Assembly: GCF_000218565.1 (NCBI RefSeq)
Contig: NC_015684.1
Coordinates: 434,001-498,000, forward strand
From: Afipia carboxidovorans OM5
Lineage (GTDB): Bacteria > Pseudomonadota > Alphaproteobacteria > Rhizobiales > Xanthobacteraceae
Direction of reading: 5' to 3'
Length of the DNA stretch: 64,000 nt
Shown here: positions 19,771 through 28,443 of the stretch, piece after piece
Numbering within the stretch: position 1 is the stretch's first letter
Layout: each line of letters starts with the position of its first letter
Program-made: the position numbers and the translations under genes
Notes under the pieces: model-generated
Database searches by the model: none
What the model was told of the DNA's origin: nothing
What the model saw: the letters and a program-made list of their open reading frames with translations, nothing else

Positions 19771-21081
19771 ATGGATTGGCTTACTTTTTCGATCGTAGTT
19801 GCCTGCCTCGTGGTCTCGGCCTTCTTCTCGGCCAGCGAGACCGCGCTCACCGGTTCGTCGCGCGCGAACATGTTGCGGCTGAAGACGCAGGGCAACGCTC
19901 AGGCGAGCATCGTCACCCGGCTTCTGGAAACGCGCGAGCGCATGATCGGTGCGCTTCTGGTCGGCAATAACCTCGCCAATATCGGCGCATCGGCGCTTGC
20001 GACCGGTGTGCTCACAGCCTGGTTCGGTGATGTTGGCGTTCTCTATGCCACGGCGGTGATGTCGGTGCTCGTCATCGTGTTCGCCGAGGTGCTGCCGAAG
20101 ACGGTCGCGATCAACGCGCCGGATCGTATTTCGCTTCTGGTCGCGCGCCCGATGCGGTGGGTTCTCGTGGTCTTGAGCCCGATCCTCACCGTGATCGATG
20201 TGGTGGTGCGACTTCTGCTGAAGCTTCTTCATATTCCGCTTGGCACCAAGCAGAACCTGCTGTCGCCGTACGAGCGGCTGCGCGGTGCGGTCGATCTTAT
20301 GCATCATGAGGGGGGTGTGGAGAAGCTCGACCGCGACATGCTGGGGGGTCTTCTCGACCTCAAGGACCTCGACGTCTCCGACGTCATGGTCCACCGCACC
20401 GAAATGGTGATGATCAACGCTGATCTGCCGACGGAAGAGCTCGTGCGCGAGGTGCTTGCCACGGAATACACGCGTATTCCGCTGTGGCGCGAGAAGCCGG
20501 AAAACATCATCGGCGTGCTGCACGCCAAGGATTTGCTGCGCGCGATCCGCGCGAGCGAGGGCGACATCTCGAAGATCGACGTCAACGCGATCGTGCTGCC
20601 GCCGTGGTTCGTGCCGGAAATGCGCCCGCTGTCCGAACAGCTCAAGGCGTTCCGCCGCCGCAAGACGCATTTCGCGCTGGTGGTGGACGAATACGGCGAG
20701 GTGGAAGGCCTCGTCACGCTGGAGGACATTCTGGAGGAGATCGTCGGCGACATCTCCGACGAGCATGACGTTGTCGTCGCAGGCGTGCGCGTTCAGCCGG
20801 ATGGTTCGGTGATCGTCGACGGCACGGTGCCGATTCGCGACCTCAACCGCGCGATGGACTGGAAATTGCCTGACGAGGAAGCAACGACGATTGCTGGCCT
20901 TGTGATTCACGAGGCACGTTCGATTCCCGATCGCGGCCAGGTTTTCACCTTCCACGGCTTCCGTTTCCGCGTGCTTCGCCGCGAGCGCAACCGCATCACG
21001 GCGTTGCGGATTTTCCCGCTTCCGCCAGCGGCGGAAGAAGCGTTGCCGCGCCGTGCGGGCCGGGCATTCAGCTTTTTCTAG
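19771..21081 (+). CDS. HlyC/CorC (CNNM-type) membrane protein
   Basis: A 436-residue protein with an N-terminal DUF21/CNNM membrane domain (about 1-190; SAFFSASETALTGSSRANMLRLK, VLPKTVAINAPDRISLLVARP). A CBS pair follows (about 200-335; VMVHRTEMVMINADLPTEELV ... VDEYGEVEGLVTLEDILEEIVGDISDEHD). A CorC_HlyC transporter-associated domain ends the protein. Family members are linked to magnesium or cobalt efflux. It follows aroB by 9 bp, so it is probably in the aro operon. Confidence 0.9.
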   Translation: MDWLTFSIVVACLVVSAFFSASETALTGSSRANMLRLKTQGNAQASIVTRLLETRERMIGALLVGNNLANIGASALATGVLTAWFGDVGVLYATAVMSVLVIVFAEVLPKTVAINAPDRISLLVARPMRWVLVVLSPILTVIDVVVRLLLKLLHIPLGTKQNLLSPYERLRGAVDLMHHEGGVEKLDRDMLGGLLDLKDLDVSDVMVHRTEMVMINADLPTEELVREVLATEYTRIPLWREKPENIIGVLHAKDLLRAIRASEGDISKIDVNAIVLPPWFVPEMRPLSEQLKAFRRRKTHFALVVDEYGEVEGLVTLEDILEEIVGDISDEHDVVVAGVRVQPDGSVIVDGTVPIRDLNRAMDWKLPDEEATTIAGLVIHEARSIPDRGQVFTFHGFRFRVLRRERNRITALRIFPLPPAAEEALPRRAGRAFSFF

Positions 21082-21110
21082 AGGCGTCCCGCCGCAGTGG
21101 TTTCTGCGCG

Positions 21111-21377
21111 TTATTCGCCGGGCGCTTGCGCCTTCAAGGCGAGGGCATGAAGGCCGCCGGCGAAGCTTTCCGCGAGCAGAGCATTCACCATCCGGTGCCG
21201 CTCGATCCGGCTCTTCCCTTCGAAGGCGCGCGCCACGATATGGATGCGGAAATGAGTCTCGCCGCCGGGTCGATGTCCGGCGTGCCCTTCGTGCAGATGC
21301 GATTCGTCGATGACGCTGATGCTCTCCGGATGGAGTGCGTCGGTCAGCTTTTTCTCAATGGTGTCTCTGGCGGTCAT
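21111..21377 (-). CDS. bolA: BolA family protein
   Basis: An 88-residue BolA-fold protein (RDTIEKKLTDALHPESISVIDESHLHEGHAG ... ETHFRIHIVARAFEGKSRIERHRMVNALLAE). BolA proteins pair with monothiol glutaredoxins and affect iron-sulfur handling and morphology. The conserved His of the HxxH segment and the invariant His of RHRMV are present. Converges with the CorC-like gene and is divergent from the J-domain gene. Confidence 0.92.
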   Translation of the reverse strand: MTARDTIEKKLTDALHPESISVIDESHLHEGHAGHRPGGETHFRIHIVARAFEGKSRIERHRMVNALLAESFAGGLHALALKAQAPGE

Positions 21378-21545
21378 GATATGCGCAATATCGTGCGTTA
21401 TTGATTGCCGTCAATCCATTTGCAGGATGAACACGCCCGACCTGCGACCCTTATGATTTGCGGTCGGCGGTTGCGGCGATGTATACTCCGCGGTTCGCGA
21501 AATTCGCGATTTGCCTTGCCCTCTTAAGCCATGTTGTCCGAGCTG

Positions 21546-22193
21546 ATGTCCTTCGATTCCAACAAATACTTCGACAAGATTCGCATCAAGCCTGCCGCGA
21601 AGGGGAAGCCCCGCGTCAAGGAAGAAGCAGTGATGTGCGAATGGCCGGATTGCAAGAACGTCGCGCCGCATCGCGCGCCGAAGGGGCGTGGCCGCGAGCG
21701 GGAGTATTGGCATTTTTGTCTCAACCATGTCCGCGAATACAACCAGTCCTATAATTTCTTCTCGGGCATGAGTGACGAGGCGGTCGCGCGCTACCAGAAG
21801 GATGCGCAGACCGGCCATCGCCCGACCTGGAAAATGGGTGCGAACACCGGCCCCAAGGGGAAGGGTAAGCCCGGTGTCGAGGATGAGTTCGAGGGCGCGC
21901 TCGATCCGTTCGCGATGTTCCAGGAAATGAACGGCCGTGGCCGCTGGCGCCCGGGACCTGACACCAGCACCAAGACGAAGACCGAGACGCGAAAGGTCTT
22001 CAACGCCGAGCGCCGGGCGCTCGAGGTGATGGGCCTCGGCACCGACGCCACGCTCGAGACGGTGAAGGCGAAATACAAGCTTCTGGTGAAGCAGCATCAT
22101 CCCGATGCCAATGGCGGCGACCGTTCGACCGAGGATCGGCTGATCGAGATCATCAAGGCCTACAATTATCTGAAGACCGTGGTGCGGTCGTAG
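21546..22193 (+). CDS. J-domain-containing protein
   Basis: A 215-residue co-chaperone-like protein. The N-terminal ~140 residues carry conserved cysteines (VMCEWPDCKNV, HFCLNHVREYN) that look like a zinc site. The C-terminal J domain (about 155-215) has the HPD motif in LLVKQHHPDANGGDRSTEDRLIEIIKAYNYLK. Unlike classical DnaJ, the J domain is at the C-terminus. Start ATG 21546; ATG 21531 would add five residues. Commonly sits upstream of cobST in relatives. Confidence 0.88.
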   Translation: MSFDSNKYFDKIRIKPAAKGKPRVKEEAVMCEWPDCKNVAPHRAPKGRGREREYWHFCLNHVREYNQSYNFFSGMSDEAVARYQKDAQTGHRPTWKMGANTGPKGKGKPGVEDEFEGALDPFAMFQEMNGRGRWRPGPDTSTKTKTETRKVFNAERRALEVMGLGTDATLETVKAKYKLLVKQHHPDANGGDRSTEDRLIEIIKAYNYLKTVVRS

Positions 22194-22614
22194 GCTGCTT
22201 TTACGCTTGTGCCGCGCGCGTTTTGGCGGAGCGGCGATCTCGTCCAACGATTGATGAGCACGCGAATAAGAAGAAGTTTTCCGGAAAGCCGCCGAGCGCC
22301 AAACGACCTGTCACACCGGGCCACTACATCGGTTCCGATAGGGGTTGAGACGCGGGGCGGGCGGCTATAGGTAAGGGAGGCGGGCGGCTGAAGCGCGCGG
22401 GCTGCAAATCTGCAGACCACGGGCGGCAAAGTTGCCGCTCGACAGCCCTTCAACAAGCCCGGGAAATGGACTATCTTTTTGATGTTACGATAGAACTTTT
22501 AGCATGCCGCGAGGCTTCTGCCGTCTGCGGCTCTCTGCTAGGTTCTCCCCCGCATCCCACCCGCGCGAACAATGCACGTCTGGTTTCGGGAGCATCCGAG
22601 ACCACGGAGGAATG
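22194..22614. other. Intergenic region upstream of cobS, structured but unexplained
   Basis: 421 bp with no supported gene. It holds a direct repeat GCGGGCGGCT (twice within about 30 bp near 22357-22389) and several potential hairpins. These include CTGCA/TGCAG and GGCGGCAA/TTGCCGCT enclosed by GGGCTG...CAGCCC at about 22400-22445. No cobalamin-riboswitch B12 box was found. An SD sequence GGAGG ends at 22610. Confidence 0.45.
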
Positions 22615-23610
22615 ATGACTGCCGCCACTTTGCAAACGCAGGAGACTGCGCGACTGCCGGATATGAAGGTATCCGTGCGCCAGGTTTTCGGCATCGACAG
22701 CGATCTCGAAGTCCCTGCCTATTCCGAGGTCGATCCCCATGTGCCGGACGTCGATCCGGATTACCGCTTCGACCGCGCGACCACGCTGGCGATCCTCGCG
22801 GGCTTCGCCCGCAACCGCCGCGTCATGGTCACCGGCTATCACGGCACGGGAAAATCGACCCATATCGAGCAGGTCGCCTCACGGCTGAACTGGCCGTGCG
22901 TGCGCGTCAACCTCGACAGCCACATCAGCCGCATCGACCTTGTCGGCAAGGATTCGATCGTGGTGCGCGATGGCAAGCAGGTCACGGAATTCCGCGACGG
23001 CATCCTGCCGTGGGCGCTTCAGAACAACATCGCACTGGTGTTCGACGAATACGACGCCGGCCGCCCGGATGTGATGTTCGTGATCCAGCGCGTGCTGGAG
23101 GTTTCCGGCCGCCTCACGCTGCTCGACCAGAACAAGGTCATCAAGCCGCACCCGGCGTTCCGCCTGTTTGCGACCGCGAATACCATTGGTCTCGGCGATA
23201 CCTCGGGCCTCTATCACGGCACCCAGCAGATCAACCAGGGCCAGATGGACCGCTGGTCGATCGTCACCACGCTGAACTATCTGCCGCACGACGAGGAAGT
23301 CGAAATCGTGCTCGCCAAGGCGCAGCATTATCGCAACGAGGCCGGGCGTGACACCGTCAACAAGATGGTGCGGCTCGCCGACCTCACGCGTAATGCTTTT
23401 GCCAATGGCGATCTCTCCACCGTGATGAGCCCGCGCACCGTGATCACCTGGGCGGAGAACGCGGAGATTTTCGGCGATCTCGGCTTCGCCTTCCGTGTCA
23501 CGTTCCTCAACAAGTGCGACGAGCTCGAGCGGCCGCTGGTGGCTGAGTTCTATCAGCGCTGCTTCAATGTCGATCTGCCGGAGAGCGCCGTCAACGTCGC
23601 GCTGAGCTAA
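22615..23610 (+). CDS. cobS: Cobaltochelatase subunit CobS
   Basis: AAA+ subunit of the ATP-dependent aerobic cobaltochelatase (CobNST) that inserts cobalt into hydrogenobyrinate diamide. It has 331 residues. Walker A TGYHGTGKSTHIEQVA, the MoxR-like segments ALVFDEYDAGRPDVMFVIQRVLE and LFATANTIGLGDTSGLYHGTQQINQGQMDRW, and VMSPRTVITWAEN are intact. The ATG at 22615 is 4 bases after GGAGG; the adjacent ATG at 22612 is too close to it. Followed by cobT 5 bp downstream. Confidence 0.96.
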   Translation: MTAATLQTQETARLPDMKVSVRQVFGIDSDLEVPAYSEVDPHVPDVDPDYRFDRATTLAILAGFARNRRVMVTGYHGTGKSTHIEQVASRLNWPCVRVNLDSHISRIDLVGKDSIVVRDGKQVTEFRDGILPWALQNNIALVFDEYDAGRPDVMFVIQRVLEVSGRLTLLDQNKVIKPHPAFRLFATANTIGLGDTSGLYHGTQQINQGQMDRWSIVTTLNYLPHDEEVEIVLAKAQHYRNEAGRDTVNKMVRLADLTRNAFANGDLSTVMSPRTVITWAENAEIFGDLGFAFRVTFLNKCDELERPLVAEFYQRCFNVDLPESAVNVALS

Positions 23611-23615
23611 GCCGC

Positions 23616-25517
23616 ATGAGCGCACCGACCGTCAAGTTGAAGACGTCGTCGAAGGAATCGCCGACGGAGCCGTTCAAGCGGGCGGTGACGTCGTGCCTGA
23701 AGGCGATTGCCCAGAACGGCGAGCTTGACGTGACGTTCTCGATGGAACGGCCGGGCCTTGCGCCGGGCAAGGCGCGATTGCCGGAGCCGTCGCGGAAGCT
23801 GACCCGCAAGGATGCCGCGATCGTGCGCGGCCATGCAGATTCGATCGCGCTGCGGCTCGCCTGTCATGATCCGAAAGTCCACCGCAAGCTCGTGCCGGGC
23901 AACCAGCAGGCGCGCGCGGTGTTCGAGGCGATGGAGCAGGCTCGTGTCGAGGCGATCGGCTCAAAGCGCATGTCGGGTGTGGCCAAGAACCTCAACGCCA
24001 TGCTCGACGATCATTTTCATCGCGGCAAATACGACGAGATCACTGATCGCGCCGATGCGCCACTGTCGGACGCGCTGGCCATGCTGGTTCGCGAGCGTCT
24101 GACGGGGCAGGCGCCGCCGGCGGCTGCCCGCCGCATCGTCGATCTGTGGCGTCCAATTCTGGAAGAGAAGGTCGGTCATCGGCTCGATTCACTCGAGCGT
24201 TTCGCCGAGGATCAGGCCCGGTTCGGCGAATCGATTCAGGAAGTGCTGACGGCACTGGAGCTCAGCGACGAGCGGATTTCCGAGCCTGACGAAGACGATA
24301 ACGAGGACGAAGATCAGCGCGGCGGCGAGAAGGGTCAGTCCGGCCAGGAGGCTGAGGCCGACAAGGACGAAAGCGACGAAATCTCCGCCGATCAGTCGCA
24401 GGCCTCGAGCGAGGAAATCGCCTCCGACAATTCGATCGACGCCTCCCAGATTTCCTCGAGTGAGAATTACGACGAAGGCGACATGGGTGAGGATGATACG
24501 CCCGGTGACGCCACGCGGCCGAGCCCGCACGGCCGTAACGAGCCGAAGGGCCCTGAATATCACGCCTTCGCACCGAAGTTCGACGAGGTGATTTCTGCCG
24601 AGGACCTGTGCGATGCCGAGGAGCTCGCGCGGCTGCGGAGCTATCTCGACAAGCAGCTGGCCCATCTGCAGCACGTCGTTGCGCGGCTCGCCAATCGCCT
24701 GCAGCGCCGCCTGATGGCGCAGCAGAACCGGGCGTGGGAATTCGATCTCGAGGAAGGCACGCTCGATCCGGCGCGGCTCTCCCGCGTCGTGACCGATCCG
24801 TTCCATCCGCTGTCGTTCATGAACGAGAAGGAAGCGACCTTCCGCGACACGGTGGTGACGCTTCTCCTCGACAATTCCGGCTCGATGCGCGGCCGTCCCA
24901 TCACTGTGGCGGCGACCTGCGCCGACATTCTGGCGCGCACGCTGGAGCGTTGCGGCGTCAAGGTCGAGATCCTCGGTTTCACCACCCGTGCCTGGAAGGG
25001 CGGCCAGTCGCGCGAGGCGTGGCTTGCGGCCGGCAAGCCGGCCAATCCCGGCCGTCTCAACGACCTGCGCCACATCGTCTACAAGTCGGCGGACGCGCCC
25101 TGGCGGCGCGCGCGCAAGAATCTCGGCCTGATGATGCGGGAGGGGCTTCTCAAGGAAAATATCGACGGCGAGGCGCTCGATTGGGCGCACAAGCGCCTGC
25201 TCGCGCGTCCCGAGCAGCGCAAGATCCTGATGATGATTTCCGACGGTGCGCCGGTCGATGATTCGACGCTGTCGGTGAACAGCGGCAATTATCTTGAGCG
25301 GCACCTGCGCTGGATCATCGAGGAGATCGAAACCCGCTCACCGGTCGAACTGATCGCGATCGGCATCGGTCACGACGTGACGCGCTACTACAAGCGCGCG
25401 GTGACGATCGTGGATGCCGAGGAGCTCGGCGGCGCGATCACCGAAAAGCTCGCCGAGTTGTTCAGCGAAACGCATGGGACCGCGCCGGCTGTGGACCGTC
25501 GCCGCAAGCGCAACTGA
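23616..25517 (+). CDS. cobT: Cobaltochelatase subunit CobT
   Basis: Partner of CobS in the cobalt chelatase. It has 633 residues. An N-terminal CobT domain (about 1-215) is followed by a long acidic linker rich in Glu/Asp/Ser (about 220-310). The C-terminal vWA domain has MIDAS LLLDNSGSMRG (Asp419-x-Ser-x-Ser). The acidic linker is typical of the family. Tightly coupled to cobS. cobN is not in this window. Confidence 0.96.
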   Translation: MSAPTVKLKTSSKESPTEPFKRAVTSCLKAIAQNGELDVTFSMERPGLAPGKARLPEPSRKLTRKDAAIVRGHADSIALRLACHDPKVHRKLVPGNQQARAVFEAMEQARVEAIGSKRMSGVAKNLNAMLDDHFHRGKYDEITDRADAPLSDALAMLVRERLTGQAPPAAARRIVDLWRPILEEKVGHRLDSLERFAEDQARFGESIQEVLTALELSDERISEPDEDDNEDEDQRGGEKGQSGQEAEADKDESDEISADQSQASSEEIASDNSIDASQISSSENYDEGDMGEDDTPGDATRPSPHGRNEPKGPEYHAFAPKFDEVISAEDLCDAEELARLRSYLDKQLAHLQHVVARLANRLQRRLMAQQNRAWEFDLEEGTLDPARLSRVVTDPFHPLSFMNEKEATFRDTVVTLLLDNSGSMRGRPITVAATCADILARTLERCGVKVEILGFTTRAWKGGQSREAWLAAGKPANPGRLNDLRHIVYKSADAPWRRARKNLGLMMREGLLKENIDGEALDWAHKRLLARPEQRKILMMISDGAPVDDSTLSVNSGNYLERHLRWIIEEIETRSPVELIAIGIGHDVTRYYKRAVTIVDAEELGGAITEKLAELFSETHGTAPAVDRRRKRN

Positions 25518-25525
25518 GTCGTCTC

Positions 25526-26572
25526 GTGGCGGCGCCCCTTTCCCGCCGTGCGTTTCTAGAAGGGGCCGCCGGCGGCCTTGCCCTTGCCTCGCTCTCCCCA
25601 CCCATTTCCGCTTTTGCACAAGGTGCGGCGGCAACGGCTGATGAGCCCGTTGCAGTCGAGGTCAATGCACGCGCGCTTTCGTCTTTCGATTTGCGCGATC
25701 CCTCGCATGTCCGGTTCGGTTCGTTTCAGTTCCGCAGCGGATTGATGCTGACCTCGCCGTTCCGCAAGTTCGGTGGACTTTCGTCGCTGCATCTCGATGC
25801 GGCCGGCGAGAACTTCGTGATGGCGAGCGACAAGGGCGATTGGTTCACCGGCCGCTTTGTCTATGACGGACCCGCGCTGCGCGGTCTTGCCGATGTGAAG
25901 TCGGCTCCGATGCGCGACCGCAGCGGCAACCGGATCGCGGCGAAAGGCTGGTTCGATACGGAGTCGCTCACCTTCAATGGATCAATCGCCTATGTCGGCA
26001 TCGAACGCGTCAACAAGATCCTGCGTTTCGACTTCGCCAAAGGCGGCGCTCTCGCGCGCGGCGAAGAAATCGCGCTTCCTGCGGAAATCGCAAAGCTGCC
26101 TTACAACCTTGGTCTGGAAGCGCTGGTTTATATCGGAAGTGGTCATCCACTTGCGGGAACATTGCTCGCTATCTCGGAGCGGGCGCTCGATACGCAAGGC
26201 GATATTTTTGCGTTCTTGATCGATGGCCCGTCACCCGGCATGCTTCGTATCAAGCGCTCGAACGGCTTCGACATCAGCGATGCGACGTTGCTGAAAACAG
26301 GGGATCTTCTGTTGCTGGAACGGAAGTTTTCCTTCGTCAGCGGAGTTGGCATCCAAGTACGCCGTATACCAGTTTCAGAAGTTGCCCCTGGGCGCGTGGT
26401 CGACGGCCCGGTGATCTTTTCGGCCGACCTCGGATACGAAATTGACAACTTCGAGGGTATTGCGAGTCATACAACGGCTGCGGGCGATACCGTTATAACA
26501 TTGATATCAGATGATAATTTTAATCTTGTGCAACGGACGCTGGCGTTGCAGTTCACGCTCGTCGAGCCGTAA
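25526..26572 (+). CDS. Exported esterase-like/phytase-like protein (PF13449 type)
   Basis: A 348-residue protein with a Tat-type signal (SRRAFLEGAAGGLALASLSPPISAFAQ). A beta-propeller-like body follows, resembling 'esterase-like activity of phytase' proteins: SPFRKFGGLSSLHLDAAGENFVMASDKGDWF, GWFDTESLTFNG, NLGLEALVYIG, YEIDNFEGIASH. The substrate is unknown. GTG start at 25526, 8 bp after cobT, suggests read-through from the cob operon. Base composition drifts to lower GC toward the 3' end. Confidence 0.82.
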   Translation: MAAPLSRRAFLEGAAGGLALASLSPPISAFAQGAAATADEPVAVEVNARALSSFDLRDPSHVRFGSFQFRSGLMLTSPFRKFGGLSSLHLDAAGENFVMASDKGDWFTGRFVYDGPALRGLADVKSAPMRDRSGNRIAAKGWFDTESLTFNGSIAYVGIERVNKILRFDFAKGGALARGEEIALPAEIAKLPYNLGLEALVYIGSGHPLAGTLLAISERALDTQGDIFAFLIDGPSPGMLRIKRSNGFDISDATLLKTGDLLLLERKFSFVSGVGIQVRRIPVSEVAPGRVVDGPVIFSADLGYEIDNFEGIASHTTAAGDTVITLISDDNFNLVQRTLALQFTLVEP

Positions 26573-26588
26573 CCTCGTCTAGTGAGCA

Positions 26589-26619
26589 ATTGCAACAAAA
26601 TATTGCAATGCAATATAAT
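26589..26619 (+). promoter_or_regulatory. Promoter with overlapping palindromic operator for tctCBA
   Basis: -35-like TTGCAA (26590-26595), an 18-bp spacer and a perfect -10 TATAAT (26614-26619). Inside lies a perfect 17-bp palindrome ATATTGCA-A-TGCAATAT (26600-26616). The -35 box is part of a further ATTGCAA copy that is inverted relative to TTGCAAT at 26603. The arrangement is that of a repressor or LysR/GntR-type operator on a sigma-70 promoter. It lies about 170 bp before the tctC start. Confidence 0.6.
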
Positions 26620-26787
26620 TTCCGCAAAGTGCGACAGGACGTCATGCGTCAAATCGTCTCAGTAGCCCCTTGACGATATGTGCAAACGCCCCGAGCCGTT
26701 GCACGATCCCTATCGCGGTAGTGACGATCTGCCGCTTCATAATAACCCGGCGTTAAAGACCGGATTGGTGTTTCAGGGAGGATATGC

Positions 26788-27804
26788 ATGAGTGTACCTA
26801 CGAAGACGCGTTATGCCTTTGCTGCATTTCTTGGTGCTGCTGCTTTCGGGCTGGCTCCGGTATCTGCGACGGCTGCTTGGGAGCCGACGCGTCCTGTTGA
26901 ATTGATCGTTCCGGCGGGCACCGGCGGCGGCGCCGACCAGATGGCGCGCGTTGTTCAGGGCATCATCAGCAAGCACAATCTGATGAAGCAGCCGATGATC
27001 GTCGTGAACAAGTCCGGCGGTGCAGGCGGCGAAGGCTTCCTCGACGTGAAAGGCTCGCGCAACAATCCGCACAAGCTGATCATCACGCTGTCGAACCTTT
27101 TCACCACGCCGCTCGCGACGGGTATTCCTTTCTCCTACAAGGATCTTACCCCCGTCACGATGATGGCCCTCGACGAATTCATCCTCTGGGTGAATGCCGA
27201 GAAGCCGTACAAGACCGCGAAGGAATATATCGACGCGATCAAGGCTGCGCCTGATGGCCAGTTCCGCATGGGCGGCACGGGCTCCAAGCAGGAAGACCAG
27301 ATCATCACCGTCGCTCTCGAGAAGGCGACCGGCAAGAAGCTCACCTACATCCCTTACAAGGGCGGTGGCGAAGTCGCGGTTCAGCTCGTCGGCAACCACA
27401 TCGACTCCAGCGTGAACAACCCGATCGAGGCTGTGGCGCAGTGGCGTGGCAACAAGCTGCGTCCGCTCTGCGTGTTCGACAGCAAGAAGCTCGCCTACAC
27501 CGACAAGGTGGCCGGTGATCAGACCTGGGCCGACATCCCGACCTGCAAGTCGCAGGGCCTGGACGTCGAGTACCTGATGCTGCGTGGCTTCTTCATGGCT
27601 CCCGGCGCCAAGCCGGACCAGGTCGCCTACTACGTCGATCTGATGAAGAAGGTGCGTGAGACCCCGGAATGGGCACAGCTCATGAAGGACGGCGCCTTCA
27701 ACCAGACCGCTATCAGCGGTGACGAGTACCTCAAGTGGGTCGATGCGGCTGAAAAGACGCACGAGACCCTCATGAAGGAAGCCGGCTTCGTAGCCGCCAA
27801 GTAA
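26788..27804 (+). CDS. tctC: Tripartite tricarboxylate transporter substrate-binding protein
   Basis: A 338-residue periplasmic binding protein of the TctC/Bug family. Signal peptide about 1-29 (ending VSATA-AW). The mature start EPTRPVELIVPAGTGGGADQMARVVQ is the diagnostic ligand-binding loop. Bug proteins capture carboxylates and deliver them to TctAB; the ligand cannot be fixed here. Strong SD GGGAGG. First gene of tctCBA, separated from tctB by a 12-bp-stem hairpin. Confidence 0.94.
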   Translation: MSVPTKTRYAFAAFLGAAAFGLAPVSATAAWEPTRPVELIVPAGTGGGADQMARVVQGIISKHNLMKQPMIVVNKSGGAGGEGFLDVKGSRNNPHKLIITLSNLFTTPLATGIPFSYKDLTPVTMMALDEFILWVNAEKPYKTAKEYIDAIKAAPDGQFRMGGTGSKQEDQIITVALEKATGKKLTYIPYKGGGEVAVQLVGNHIDSSVNNPIEAVAQWRGNKLRPLCVFDSKKLAYTDKVAGDQTWADIPTCKSQGLDVEYLMLRGFFMAPGAKPDQVAYYVDLMKKVRETPEWAQLMKDGAFNQTAISGDEYLKWVDAAEKTHETLMKEAGFVAAK

Positions 27805-27820
27805 GTAACACGACGACAAG

Positions 27821-27848
27821 CCCGGCGAACGGTTCACCGTTCGCCGGG
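27821..27848 (+). promoter_or_regulatory. Intercistronic stem-loop between tctC and tctB
   Basis: A perfect 12-bp stem CCCGGCGAACGG / CCGTTCGCCGGG with a TTCA loop, 17 bp after the tctC stop. No T-run follows, so it is more likely an mRNA-stabilising or attenuating element. This would let the binding protein be made in excess over the membrane subunits. Confidence 0.7.
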
Positions 27849-27880
27849 TGACGTCCATTCCGTGCAAGGATTCAAATTCA

Positions 27881-28384
27881 ATGACCGAAGAAGCATCACA
27901 CGCGCAGTCGGACGGCCCGGCTCACCGTTCCGTCGAAATGGGCGTTGCTATTGCTTGCGCCCTGTTTGGCATCATTACGATTATCGGCAGCCTGCAGGTC
28001 GGCATCGGCTGGGGCCCCTCCGGTCCGCTTTCCGGATTCTTTCCGTTTTATCTCGGCATCCTGATTGTGCTGTCGAGCCTGATGAACCTGAAAAGTGCCA
28101 TGTCGATCGACACGGTCCGTCAGTTTGCGACTTGGCCGCAGCTCGGTCAGGTTCTCAAGGTGATCGTGCCGACCACGATTTATACGGTCGTGCTGCCGTA
28201 CACCGGCATCTACGTTGCCTCGGTCGTCCTGATCGCCGGCTTCATGATCTGGATCGGCAAGTACACTTGGTACAAGGCCGTCTTTCTCGGCTTCGCCGTG
28301 CCGGCAGCCTTCTATGTCATGTTCGAGAAGTGGTTCCTGGTCCCGCTGCCGAAGGGCCCGATCGAGTATTGGCTCGGACTGTGA
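27881..28384 (+). CDS. tctB: Tripartite tricarboxylate transporter small membrane subunit
   Basis: A 167-residue protein with four predicted membrane helices (for example about 20-40, 46-66, 90-112, 115-150), as usual for TctB. Family-type segment LQVGIGWGPSGPLSGFFPFYLGILIVLSSL. Start at ATG 27881 (MTEEASHAQ). Forms the transmembrane complex with TctA. Lies between tctC and tctA. Confidence 0.9.
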   Translation: MTEEASHAQSDGPAHRSVEMGVAIACALFGIITIIGSLQVGIGWGPSGPLSGFFPFYLGILIVLSSLMNLKSAMSIDTVRQFATWPQLGQVLKVIVPTTIYTVVLPYTGIYVASVVLIAGFMIWIGKYTWYKAVFLGFAVPAAFYVMFEKWFLVPLPKGPIEYWLGL

Positions 28385-28443
28385 CGCGTCTGCGCATCCA
28401 GACCCAGAGCTGAAAATAAAAGAGTTTAGGTAGGAAAACGTCC

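Noticed and set aside
18580..20955. 791-codon minus-strand frame antisense to aroB and the CorC-like gene
   Set aside because: Composition is biased to Arg/His/Asp and has no domain; both plus-strand genes are well supported.
22194..22614. Cobalamin riboswitch upstream of cobS
   Set aside because: A GGCCACTAC string caught the eye, but the B12 box and the AGCCAGGAGACC core are missing.
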